Positions 26,023 through 34,059 of a DNA stretch of 37,633 bases are shown here, in pieces. Every line of letters begins with the position of its first letter. The first letter of the stretch is position 1. A model generated the notes under the pieces. The model was given only the letters and a program-made list of their open reading frames with translations. It was not told the DNA's origin and did no database searches. This stretch comes from an uncultured Verrucomicrobiales bacterium (GTDB lineage Bacteria > Verrucomicrobiota > Verrucomicrobiia > Verrucomicrobiales > Akkermansiaceae), in assembly GCA_937928425.1 (NCBI GenBank), contig CALFVL010000162.1:1-37633 (forward strand). Reading direction: 5' to 3'. The translations under genes were made by a program, and so were the position numbers.

Positions 26023-27399
26023 TTAAAGTTCCTCTCTCATTTCTTCGATGAGGCGGGCGACGATTTTCTTAGATGTCATGCCTTGGGATTCCGCTGCGAA
26101 GTTGGTGAGGACGCGGTGACTGAGGACAGGGCTAGCTACGGCCTCTAGGTCCTCTAGGGATGCCATGTAGGTTCCACGCAGGGCGGCACGAGCCTTAGCT
26201 CCTAAGATGAGATACTGGACGGCGCGAGGTCCAGCTCCCCAGGCGACGTATTCTTTAATCCACTCAGGTGCGTCCTCGCTATCGGGGCGAGTGCGGCGGA
26301 CGATTTCTACGGCGTAGTCGTAGATGTGATCTGGGACGGGAATGCGGCGGACGAGGCTCTGGAACTGGATGATTTCTGATCCGTTTAGGAGGGCCTCGAG
26401 GCGTGGCCTCTCGGCGCCGGTGGTCTCGCGGGCGATGCGTTTTTCCTCGTCAGCACTGGGGTAGTCGACTTCGATGAGGAACATGAAGCGGTCGAGCTGG
26501 GCTTCAGGGAGGGGGTAGGTGCCTTCTTGCTCTACGGGGTTCTGAGTGGCAAGGACGAAGAAGGGTGCGTCGAGCTGGTAGCTGCGGCCGAGGACGGTGA
26601 CGGAGCGTTCTTGCATGGCCTCGAGCATGGCAGATTGAGTTTTAGCGGGGGCGCGGTTGATCTCATCTGCAAGGACGATATGGGAGAAGATGGGGCCTTT
26701 GATAAACTGGAATTCGCGGCGACCGGAGTCTGATTCCTGAATGATATCAGTGCCGGAGATGTCTGCGGGCATGAGATCCGGGGTGAATTGGATCCGGTTA
26801 AAACCTAAGTCCATGGTCTCGGCGATGGAGGAGACGAGGAGGGTTTTAGCTAGGCCGGGAACCCCCATGAGGAGGCCGTGACCGCGTGCGAAGAGGCAGA
26901 TAGCGAGTTGCTCGATCACTTGGTCCTGACCGATGATGACTTTCGCAAGTTCGTTTTTTAGGGCTAGGAACTTTTCTCCGAGTTGGTTGACAGCTGCTAC
27001 GTCATCTTCTGGGAGAGTGCGTTTGTGATCCACGGAAGGGGTGTCTTTGACCGCAGAGCGATCTGAGGGAGCTTCTGAGGGGGAGGCTTCGGCGTGAGTG
27101 CTGGCTGGGTTTTCGTCGACCAGAGGGGGGGCGAGGCTGGATAGTTCTGACTTTGTGGGATATTCGGAGGGGTCAGAAGGGGTAGGCGCTTGCGTAGGTT
27201 TCGGTGAGTGATCGCTCACTGGGGGGGCACTCGGGGAGGGTGAGGAGAGAGGAGCTAGGGTGCCGAGGTAGTGGACAAGCCGGTGGTTAATTTTCTTGGG
27301 TTGAGGGGGGGTCTTCTTTTCTGGGATGGGGTATTCTGATGTGGGGGCGGCGGGAAACGGTGACTCGGCGAAGGGCTGGGACTGATGATCTATGGACAT
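26023..27399 (-). CDS. MoxR-family AAA+ ATPase with a long proline-rich leader
   Basis: MoxR ATPases act as chaperones that activate or assemble protein complexes. The AAA+ core begins near residue 133. Walker A is GVPGLAKT (179-186), Walker B IVLADE (241-246) followed by INRAPAKTQSAMLEAMQE, sensor 1 is ATQNP (284-288), and the LPEAQLDRFMF segment follows. The C-terminal lid is complete. The first ~130 residues are low in complexity and rich in Pro and Ser, which MoxR proteins normally lack; they are probably disordered and may serve as a docking arm. This is the first gene of the 20832-27399 cluster. The 207 bases upstream show no promoter I would trust, although TTGCCA with a poor -10 is present on the minus strand. 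Confidence 0.93.
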   Translation of the reverse strand: MSIDHQSQPFAESPFPAAPTSEYPIPEKKTPPQPKKINHRLVHYLGTLAPLSSPSPSAPPVSDHSPKPTQAPTPSDPSEYPTKSELSSLAPPLVDENPASTHAEASPSEAPSDRSAVKDTPSVDHKRTLPEDDVAAVNQLGEKFLALKNELAKVIIGQDQVIEQLAICLFARGHGLLMGVPGLAKTLLVSSIAETMDLGFNRIQFTPDLMPADISGTDIIQESDSGRREFQFIKGPIFSHIVLADEINRAPAKTQSAMLEAMQERSVTVLGRSYQLDAPFFVLATQNPVEQEGTYPLPEAQLDRFMFLIEVDYPSADEEKRIARETTGAERPRLEALLNGSEIIQFQSLVRRIPVPDHIYDYAVEIVRRTRPDSEDAPEWIKEYVAWGAGPRAVQYLILGAKARAALRGTYMASLEDLEAVASPVLSHRVLTNFAAESQGMTSKKIVARLIEEMREEL

Positions 27400-27642
27400 T
27401 GTCGTCGTGGGTGAGAAGAGAGTGAGTATGAAAGATGGATGTTCGAGGTGGGTTGAGAGAGGGAGAGTCTTTTGACAAGATTTCTGTCTAAGTCGCCTTC
27501 TTAGGACCCTCAGCGGAAGTTACATTCTTGATTTCCTTTGGCAAGCGCACGTCATCTGACAATTGCGTTTGCTCGGTGGGAAAAAAGAAGCGCGTGAAAG
27601 CTGGATGTGAGTTGGGATTTTTGTCAAAAGGATGGGGCAACG

Positions 27643-28554
27643 ATGAGCGCTCCCTACGAGGTCCTACTCTACTATAAATATGTCCGGCTTCCTGACCCCG
27701 AGGTTTATGCGAGGGAGCATCAGCGATTATGTGCCCGTTTGGGCTTAAAGGGGCGGATTTTAATCGCTCAGGAGGGGATCAATGGGACGCTCTCGGGGAC
27801 GGTGGAAAATTGTAAAGAGTATCGAGCGATTTTAGACGCCGATCCTTTGACCAAGGAAATTGCTTGGAAAGTCGATCCGGAGCAAGGGCATGTTTTTCCG
27901 AAGCTCTCGATTAAAGTGCGCGAGGAGGTGGTGAGTTTGGACTTAGGAGAGGAGGATTTTCATCCAGCGGATCTCACGGCGACTCATTTAAAGCCGGCGC
28001 AGTGGCGAGAGGCGATGAAGGAGGAAAATGTGGTGATTCTAGATGCTAGGAATGATTATGAGTGGGAGATCGGGCGTTTTGAGGGTGCGATTTTACCAGA
28101 TGTTCCGAGTTTTCGAGATTTACCAAAGTGGGTGCGGGATCACCGTGAGGAGTTGGAGGGGAAGAAGATTTTAACTTATTGCACGGGCGGAATCCGCTGT
28201 GAGAAGTTTAGTGGTTTTTTACTCAATGAAGGATTTAAGGAGGTTTACCAGCTTGATGGTGGCATCGTCACCTATGGGAAAGATGAGGAGGTAAAAGGGG
28301 AGGCTTATGAGGGTGAGTGCTATGTGTTTGACGAGCGCTTAAGTGTGCCGGTGAACCGGACTGAGGGAGCTAAGCTTATCTCGACCTGCCGTGGCTGTGG
28401 CTGTCTTAGCATCCGTTACCGGAATTGCGGATGGATGCCTTGTAATGCGCAGTTCCTTCTTTGTGAAAATTGTGAAAACACGCTAGGGCGTTATTGTAGC
28501 AAGCTCTGTAAAGAGGTGAACCTCATGAGCCGTGCGGCAGTTACGGGGTTTTAG
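27643..28554 (+). CDS. trhO: tRNA uridine(34) hydroxylase (TrhO, rhodanese-like, UPF0176)
   Basis: TrhO hydroxylates U34 in tRNA, giving 5-hydroxyuridine. The N-terminal acylphosphatase-like part contains YEVLLYYKYVRL and GRILIAQEGINGTLSG. The rhodanese domain has ILDARNDYEWEIGRF and the active loop TYCTGGIRCEKFSGFLL, with the catalytic Cys in CTGGIRC. The C-terminal part carries a cysteine-rich section (STCRGCGCLSIRYRNCG ... CENCENTLGRYCSKLC) that may bind a metal. A GTG at 27607 would add 12 residues, but the ATG at 27643 has AAAGGATGGGG in front and matches the family start. It stands alone, overlapping the convergent lipoprotein gene by 14 bases. Confidence 0.93.
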   Translation: MSAPYEVLLYYKYVRLPDPEVYAREHQRLCARLGLKGRILIAQEGINGTLSGTVENCKEYRAILDADPLTKEIAWKVDPEQGHVFPKLSIKVREEVVSLDLGEEDFHPADLTATHLKPAQWREAMKEENVVILDARNDYEWEIGRFEGAILPDVPSFRDLPKWVRDHREELEGKKILTYCTGGIRCEKFSGFLLNEGFKEVYQLDGGIVTYGKDEEVKGEAYEGECYVFDERLSVPVNRTEGAKLISTCRGCGCLSIRYRNCGWMPCNAQFLLCENCENTLGRYCSKLCKEVNLMSRAAVTGF

Positions 28555-29272
28555 CAGGGATGGATTTTCTCCAGATGAGGCGAATGAGGGTGAAGCTGAG
28601 CAGGCCGAGAAGGGGCCAAAGCCACCACGGTAGGGGGAGTTCGGTAGTGAAAGCCATTTCGATGGGGTCTGTAAGCTGCTCTTGTAAAAAGAAGGTCCAC
28701 TGGAGGGTCTTTCCGTCTTCGCTGATGGAGTGAGCATTGCTTTCTTTAACCTTTGCAGGGAGGTGAATGGTGTATTTGAAATTGGAGGCGCCGAGCCGTT
28801 TCGGGAACTTTTTTAGGATGGCTGGAAAGAGCTCGCTGAGGTCGATGGAGCGGAAGAAGGTGGGAGTGAGTCCCTCAAGTTTGAAGTCGATTTTACCTGA
28901 GATATGCTCTATTTTCTGAGGATTTACTGAGGTGTCGGTGATGAAAATGTCCTTATAGCGTTCAGGAAGCTCGGTGAGTTTACGGGCGTCTTTGAAAGCA
29001 GCCTCAAGATGGAAGACGATTTTACCCTTTTTCTTCTCAAAAGAGAGGGCGGTGATTTGGAGGCTGTTTTCAGATTGATCAATTTTATGTAAAGACTGCA
29101 CCACTTCTTCTGGCTTAGGGAGCTGAAGGAGGGCGATTTGTGGAAGCTCGTAATGGATTCGTAAGCGACCAGATGCATCGGGCTGGATCCAGATTTCCTC
29201 CTCGCCCTCGATACAAGAGCAGAGGAGAACCGAGGTGAGGAAGAGAAAAAAGTGGCTTAGCTTAGGGTTCAT
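28541..29272 (-). CDS. Putative membrane-anchored lipoprotein
   Basis: From the ATG at 29272 the protein has 243 residues. The N-terminus is a type II signal peptide, MNPKLSHFFLFLTSVLLCSC, with lipobox L-C-S-C20, so it should be lipidated by Lgt. The mature part is about 190 residues of mixed strands and helices, with repeated pairs such as KIVFHLEAAFKDARKLTEL and KIDFKLEGLTPTFF. A C-terminal membrane helix follows (about 215-235, WWLWPLLGLLSFTLI) with a basic tail. A lipid anchor together with a C-terminal helix is unusual. The frame stays open to 29341, but the extra residues are not protein-like. I do not recognise the family. Confidence 0.72.
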   Translation of the reverse strand: MNPKLSHFFLFLTSVLLCSCIEGEEEIWIQPDASGRLRIHYELPQIALLQLPKPEEVVQSLHKIDQSENSLQITALSFEKKKGKIVFHLEAAFKDARKLTELPERYKDIFITDTSVNPQKIEHISGKIDFKLEGLTPTFFRSIDLSELFPAILKKFPKRLGASNFKYTIHLPAKVKESNAHSISEDGKTLQWTFFLQEQLTDPIEMAFTTELPLPWWLWPLLGLLSFTLIRLIWRKSIPAKTP

Positions 29273-29372
29273 GAGGGGGTGAATAGAGGTCGTTGATTTT
29301 AAGGTGTTTTCGGGCTTTCTCGACTTTTTTATTTGCATCACTGAGCATTTCGGGCGAGCTTTCCGCAGCGGG

Positions 29373-29384
29373 TTATCATGATAA
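29373..29384. promoter_or_regulatory. Perfect palindrome upstream of cysI (possible operator)
   Basis: TTATCATGATAA is a perfect 12-base palindrome, 50 bases before the cysI ATG. ATCATAA recurs three bases further on, in an AT-rich stretch that also contains TAAAAT. The region between the divergent lipoprotein and cysI genes is only 162 bases, so a shared control site is plausible. No regulator can be named from sequence. Confidence 0.35.
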
Positions 29385-29434
29385 AGATCATAAAATAACT
29401 CATCTTTTAAAAAGCAAGCACCGCTTCAACTAAA

Positions 29435-31141
29435 ATGTCTGACGTCAAACTCTCAAAAAACGAATATATTAAGATCGATAGTAACTATCTCCGTGGAACG
29501 ATCGCAGAAGGTTTAGCAGATGAGTCTACGGGGGCAGTTTCTAAAGACGATGAGCAACTCCTTAAATTCCACGGAACTTACCAACAAGACGACCGTGATG
29601 TGAGAATAGAGCGGAAGCGCGCTAAGCTGGAAAAGGCCTTTAGCTTTATGATCCGAGTGCGAGTGCCTGGTGGTGTGTCTACGACAGCACAGTGGCTAGA
29701 GATGGACCGGATGGCGAGTGCTTACGGAAATGAGAACTTCAAGTTGACGACGCGACAAGCTTACCAACTGCACGGAATTATCAAAAAGAACCTTAAGCAG
29801 ACGATTAAGGAAATTAATGAGAGCGCGATGGATACGATCGCGGCATGTGGAGATGTGAACCGGAATGTCATGTGTAATCCGAATCCCGCTCTTTCAACGA
29901 CCCATGCTGAGACTCTGAGAGTGGCGCAGGCGATTAGTGATCACCTGACACCGGCGACAGGGGCTTATCATGAAATTTGGCTCGATGGGGAGAAGGTGCA
30001 GAGTTCTGAAGAGGAGACTGAGCCAATTTATGGGAAAACGTATCTGCCACGGAAATTCAAAATTTGCATGGCGATCCCACCGAGCAATGACGTGGATATT
30101 TATTCGCAGTGCCTCGGATTTATTGCGATTGAAGAAGGTGGCAAGTTAGTCGGCTTTAACGTCACCGTAGGTGGCGGAATGGGAATGCATCATGGGCAGG
30201 AAAAGACTTTCCCTCGTATTGCAGATGTCCTCGGGTTTATTCCTGTGGAGAAGGCGGTAGAAGTCGCTGAGGAAGTAGTGAAGATTCAGCGTGACTTTGG
30301 CGACCGCACAGAGCGGAAGCATGCGCGGATGAAGTATACGATTGATGATCGTGGCATCGAGTGGTTCAAGGGTGAGATTGAAAGCCGCTTAGGTTATGAA
30401 ATCGCCGCAGCGCGTGACTTCACTTTTGATAGTAATGGTGACACTTATGGATGGACTGAGACGGAGGATGGGAAAAGCCAGCTTACGATTTATATCGAGA
30501 ATGGCCGCGTGCTAGATACCGCCGATTATCAGCTCCGCACGGGTTTACGGGAAATTGCGAGGATCCATAAGGGCGATATGCGCCTGAGTAGTAACCAGAA
30601 TGTTATTATCGCAGGAGTAGCTGCTGAAGATAAGGCGGGGATCGATCAGTTAATGGAAAAATACGGGATTGCTGCTAAGCAGAACCGTTCGGCGATGCGC
30701 CTTAACTCGATGGCCTGCGTAGCGCTTCCCACTTGTGGACTTTCACTTGCGGAAAGTGAGCGCTATTTGCCTACTCTCATCACTGAGATTGAGGAAATCT
30801 TGGACGAGGTAGGCTTGACTCAAGACGCCATTACCGTGCGTATGACAGGCTGTCCGAATGGATGTGCGCGTCCATACATCGCCGAAATTGCCTTCGTAGG
30901 CCGCGCTCCTGGGAAGTATAACATCCACTTAGGGGGAGGTTTCGTAGGGAACCGGATTGGTGGGATTTGGCAGCGTAGCGTAAAGGGCGAAGAGATCGCT
31001 GGACTGCTCCGCCCTGTCCTAGGACAATATGCGACCGAGCGTCAAGAGGGAGAGAGGTTTGGAGACTTTGTCATTCGCAAGGGAATCATTCATGAGGTGA
31101 CTCATGGTAGTGAAGTTCATAAAGAACACACTTCTGCATGA
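29435..31141 (+). CDS. cysI: Sulfite reductase hemoprotein subunit (CysI)
   Basis: CysI reduces sulfite to sulfide with siroheme and a 4Fe-4S cluster. The four cluster cysteines are clear: C428 and C434 in MACVALPTCGLSLAESER, and C473 and C477 in MTGCPNGCARP. Siroheme-pocket arginines lie in FKLTTRQAYQLHG and the GDVNRNVMCNPNP stretch. At 568 residues it matches E. coli CysI (570) rather than ferredoxin-type plant enzymes. No cysJ flavoprotein is in the window, so the electron donor is unknown. There is no ribosome site before the ATG. It overlaps cysH as ATGA. Confidence 0.95.
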   Translation: MSDVKLSKNEYIKIDSNYLRGTIAEGLADESTGAVSKDDEQLLKFHGTYQQDDRDVRIERKRAKLEKAFSFMIRVRVPGGVSTTAQWLEMDRMASAYGNENFKLTTRQAYQLHGIIKKNLKQTIKEINESAMDTIAACGDVNRNVMCNPNPALSTTHAETLRVAQAISDHLTPATGAYHEIWLDGEKVQSSEEETEPIYGKTYLPRKFKICMAIPPSNDVDIYSQCLGFIAIEEGGKLVGFNVTVGGGMGMHHGQEKTFPRIADVLGFIPVEKAVEVAEEVVKIQRDFGDRTERKHARMKYTIDDRGIEWFKGEIESRLGYEIAAARDFTFDSNGDTYGWTETEDGKSQLTIYIENGRVLDTADYQLRTGLREIARIHKGDMRLSSNQNVIIAGVAAEDKAGIDQLMEKYGIAAKQNRSAMRLNSMACVALPTCGLSLAESERYLPTLITEIEEILDEVGLTQDAITVRMTGCPNGCARPYIAEIAFVGRAPGKYNIHLGGGFVGNRIGGIWQRSVKGEEIAGLLRPVLGQYATERQEGERFGDFVIRKGIIHEVTHGSEVHKEHTSA

Positions 31142-31887
31142 AACACGGTCCTGTAAAAAAGGGGACTAAGTTTTCCGGAGAGCTCACCGCACGAGAGCTG
31201 TCTGATCTTCTGGAGCCACTGAAAGCCCATGAACGTCTCCTTCAGCTGAGGGAGCTTTACGGTGGTGAGCTTGTCGCTAGCACGAGCTTTGGGCTACAGG
31301 CCTCAGCGATGCTTCACTTAATTAGGGAGCATGCGCCAGAGACTCCGATCATCTTCGTAGATACAGGTTATTGCTTCGCAGAGACTTATCAGTTCGCTCA
31401 GAGCTTTATTGATAAGTGGGGACTTGATATTAGGATCTATAACCCCGCGATTTCAGCAGCGCGGCAGGAGGCTCTTTATGGAAGACTGTGGGAAGAAGGA
31501 GCTGAGGGAAACCAAAGATATGCTCTTTTGAATAAGATAGAACCAATGAACCGAGCGCTTAGTGAGATCGGTGCGAAGGTATGGATGAGTGGATTACGCC
31601 GGAGCCAGTCACAGACTCGTGCAGACCGCTCTTTTGCCGAGCAGCAGAGTTCCACCATAAAAGTTTATCCTATTCTGGACTGGGCTGAGCCACAGCTGGC
31701 CTCCTACTTTCATGATCATGCTCTCCCTAGACACCCACTTGAAGCTGAGGGCTATGTCACTATGGGAGACTGGCATTCTACACGAAAACCTCAAGAGGGA
31801 GAGAGCGCTGAAGATACACGGTTTGCTGGGCAGAAATATGAGTGTGGACTCCACGAGGAGTCTGGCCAGAGTGACTTCCAGATCTAA
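31138..31887 (+). CDS. cysH: Phosphoadenosine phosphosulfate reductase (CysH)
   Basis: CysH uses thioredoxin or glutaredoxin to reduce PAPS to sulfite. The substrate loop STSFGLQASAML is near residue 48, VDTGYCFAETY near 85, and the catalytic Cys236 is in KYECGLH near the C-terminus. The paired cysteines that hold a 4Fe-4S cluster in APS reductases are absent. In their place is KIEPMNRAL, as in E. coli PAPS reductase. This predicts that an APS kinase is encoded elsewhere. It is translated in overlap with cysI and is 17 bases from cysK. Confidence 0.94.
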   Translation: MKHGPVKKGTKFSGELTARELSDLLEPLKAHERLLQLRELYGGELVASTSFGLQASAMLHLIREHAPETPIIFVDTGYCFAETYQFAQSFIDKWGLDIRIYNPAISAARQEALYGRLWEEGAEGNQRYALLNKIEPMNRALSEIGAKVWMSGLRRSQSQTRADRSFAEQQSSTIKVYPILDWAEPQLASYFHDHALPRHPLEAEGYVTMGDWHSTRKPQEGESAEDTRFAGQKYECGLHEESGQSDFQI

Positions 31888-31904
31888 CAATAAACCGTAT
31901 TTTT

Positions 31905-32873
31905 ATGAGCATTGCTTCAAATATCGTCAATACCGTCGGCAATACCCCTCTCATTAAACTGAATAGGGTGACAGAAGGCCTCGATTGTGAGGTTCTCGTA
32001 AAGGCCGAGTTTTTTAATCCGCTCTTCAGCGTTAAAGATCGCATTGGTAAGGCCATGATCGAGGCCGCTGAGGAAAGTGGAGAGCTCAAAGCAGGTGGGA
32101 CGATCGTCGAGGCTACCTCAGGTAATACTGGGATAGCCTTAGCCTTTGTGGCACGGGCTAAAGGTTATAAGTGTATCTTGACGATGCCTGAGACGATGTC
32201 GATTGAGCGGCGTATTCTTTTGCGTAGTCTCGGCGCTGAAATCGTCCTGACTCCTGGATCGCGAGGCATGGGAGGAGCTATCGCTAAAGCGAAACAGATT
32301 CTCAGTGAGACGGAAAATTCTTTTGGTCCAAGCCAGTTTGATAACCCTGCGAACCCACAGATCCACCGCGATACCACCGCGCTAGAGATTTGGCGAGATA
32401 CGGATGGAGAGGTTGCGGCACTCGTGACTGGAGTGGGAACAGGTGGGACGATTACAGGAGTGGGTGAGGTCATCAAATCCCTGAACCCAGACTTCAAGGT
32501 GATCGCCGTAGAGCCGAAAGATAGCCCCGTAATAAGCGGAGGAGCTCCAGGGCCTCACAAGATCCAAGGGATCGGCGCTGGATTTATTCCGGGTAATCTG
32601 AATACCGCAATTATTGATGAGGTGATCACGGTTACGAATGAGGAGGCATTCGAAATGGCTCAGCAACTTACCCAGCTAGAAGGGCTGCCCGCGGGTATCT
32701 CAACCGGTGCGAATGTTGCTTCCGCTCTGAAAATCGCTGCCCGCGATGAGTTTAAAGGGAAGCGTATTATAACGATTGCCTGCTCCTCCACCGAGCGATA
32801 CCTCAGCACGCCGCTCGCCGAGATTTATCGTGAAGAAGTAGGCCAGCTTCCAGTCGCGGAACTCCCTGAGTGA
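31905..32873 (+). CDS. cysK: Cysteine synthase (O-acetylserine sulfhydrylase)
   Basis: This PLP enzyme makes cysteine from O-acetylserine and sulfide. PLP Lys44 lies in FSVKDRIG, the substrate loop TSGNTGIAL at 71-79, and the phosphate loop GTGGTITG follows at about 178. The PLP-ring serine sits near the C-terminus in ITIACSSTERYLST. The length of 322 residues is typical for CysK, and nothing marks it as the cystathionine or CysM type. It completes the cysI-cysH-cysK set and is followed by a strong terminator. Confidence 0.95.
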   Translation: MSIASNIVNTVGNTPLIKLNRVTEGLDCEVLVKAEFFNPLFSVKDRIGKAMIEAAEESGELKAGGTIVEATSGNTGIALAFVARAKGYKCILTMPETMSIERRILLRSLGAEIVLTPGSRGMGGAIAKAKQILSETENSFGPSQFDNPANPQIHRDTTALEIWRDTDGEVAALVTGVGTGGTITGVGEVIKSLNPDFKVIAVEPKDSPVISGGAPGPHKIQGIGAGFIPGNLNTAIIDEVITVTNEEAFEMAQQLTQLEGLPAGISTGANVASALKIAARDEFKGKRIITIACSSTERYLSTPLAEIYREEVGQLPVAELPE

Positions 32874-32895
32874 TCGTTTTTTAAACCAACCTAAA

Positions 32896-32927
32896 AAAAC
32901 CTCTATCCGGTGAAGGATGGAGGTTTT
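32896..32927 (+). terminator. Strong Rho-independent terminator after cysK, probably bidirectional
   Basis: AAAACCTCTATCC (32896-32908) pairs with GGATGGAGGTTTT (32915-32927) around a 6-base loop, a 13-pair stem with one wobble. The right arm runs into TTTTGTCTTT for plus-strand transcripts. Seven A residues (32893-32899) give the T-tract for leftward transcripts, so it can also end the 32955-33902 gene. Confidence 0.9.
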
Positions 32928-32954
32928 GTCTTTAAGAATTCTAGGCCCGATTAT

Positions 32955-33902
32955 TTAGGGATTTGCTTGCTCGACTCTAAAGAAGGCCTTGTCCCCCGGT
33001 AAGAAGGCAGCAGGGAGGAAGAAGGAGCCATTTCCGGCGTCATCAGTGTTATTCCGTAAGGGAAAACGGGCGAAATCATTGTCTAAGCTTAAGGACATGG
33101 CGATTTGATATTCAGTCAGAGGAAGGCCTGTGTAGCTTATGCTTAAATCGCCAGATTCATTTAACTCTGAAGAAGTGATATTGATTTCACGGAGAGGTTC
33201 AGAATCGGGATCTACGAAGATCTCGATCGCGTTGATCATGGTGAAGTCGTTTGAGCCTTGGTTACGGCCTTCAGAAGCAGCGCGGTTGCTGTAAACCAAC
33301 TCGACATCCGTGGCTCCATTAGTGGTGAATTGTCCTTCGAAAATTGCAGGAGTAGCAGTAAGGCCGCCCTCTCCGCTTTGGTCAAATTCCACGGAAGCTT
33401 GGTCGCCTACCGTGATATCAATGAGGCCGGTCTGGCCGCCTGGATCGTGGTGATGAGAGCGGAAGAGATAAGATCCTGCTGGGAGGCCTGAAAGGACGAG
33501 TCTAAGTGGATTGCCTGGGCGGCGAGTGCCTCCACGAGTGTCAGTTCCGATCCAGTCCTGATAGAGAGCTGGGCTAGGCGAGTCGTTTGTTCGGACGATG
33601 AGTTGTTTTGACGTGCGTTCTCCTGTAAGAACATTTCCAGGAGTTCCATTAATCGGGACTGTGAGAGTGGGATCATCATCACCCCAAAATGGAGTGATGC
33701 TTACGGTGGCTCCGAATGCAGTGTAGCTCTGTGTGATAAATGTTGCATTAACCTCATGGTCAGCAAAGTAGCCTTCGAAACCAGGCTCCGGGGTCGCCCC
33801 GGTTAATGAGAAGTCAACTCTGAGCTGACCAGAAGCGATGGATGATGTGAACAAGGTGCAACTTGCCAAGACTGCGAGTTTGGTAAACTGAAAATTCTTC
33901 AT
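32955..33902 (-). CDS. Secreted protein of unknown function
   Basis: The signal peptide spans about residues 1-24, with a cut near SIASG-Q. The mature part is strand-rich and Gly/Thr/Asp-rich. It includes LRLVLSGLPAGSYLFRSHHHDPGG, a pattern seen in carbohydrate- or malectin-like extracellular domains of planctomycetes. The C-terminus has EYQIAMSLSLDNDFARFPL and ends FLPGDKAFFRVEQ. Similar short ends close many verrucomicrobial secreted proteins, so it may be a small fibronectin-like or sorting-linked tail. I cannot name a substrate. It reads toward the cysK terminator and is separated from the next upstream gene by a hairpin. Confidence 0.75.
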   Translation of the reverse strand: MKNFQFTKLAVLASCTLFTSSIASGQLRVDFSLTGATPEPGFEGYFADHEVNATFITQSYTAFGATVSITPFWGDDDPTLTVPINGTPGNVLTGERTSKQLIVRTNDSPSPALYQDWIGTDTRGGTRRPGNPLRLVLSGLPAGSYLFRSHHHDPGGQTGLIDITVGDQASVEFDQSGEGGLTATPAIFEGQFTTNGATDVELVYSNRAASEGRNQGSNDFTMINAIEIFVDPDSEPLREINITSSELNESGDLSISYTGLPLTEYQIAMSLSLDNDFARFPLRNNTDDAGNGSFFLPAAFLPGDKAFFRVEQANP

Positions 33903-33936
33903 AATTTTTTACCGAAACATTTAAGAGCAAGGGCTC

Positions 33937-33989
33937 AGGGTAGGGCAAGAGAAATGAAGATTGAGTAGGGATAAATTCTAGGGTAGGGC
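33937..33989. repeat. Short direct repeats upstream of the secreted-protein gene
   Basis: AGGGTAGGGC occurs twice, at 33937-33946 and 33980-33989, with a related GAGTAGGG at 33963-33970. They lie 35-90 bases upstream of the start at 33902. They could be regulator sites or chance repeats in low-complexity DNA. Confidence 0.3.
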
Positions 33990-34019
33990 TCGAAAAATTC
34001 GCGAAAACTGAGGAGAAAT

Positions 34020-34048
34020 GCACTAAGAGAAGAGCTCACTCTGAGTGC
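34020..34048 (-). terminator. Hairpin downstream of the DUF1800/DUF1501 cluster
   Basis: GCACTAAGAG (34020-34029) pairs with CTCTGAGTGC (34039-34048), ten positions with one mismatch and a 9-base loop. It begins just after the stop codon at 34060. The leftward flank is only moderately T-rich (ATTTCTCCTC), so it is a weaker terminator candidate than the one after cysK. Confidence 0.45.
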
Positions 34049-34059
34049 TTAGGCTCATG

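Noticed and set aside
27472-27500. Perfect TTGACA on the plus strand before trhO
   Set aside because: No -10 element lies at 16-18 bases, and the site is 170 bases from the trhO start.
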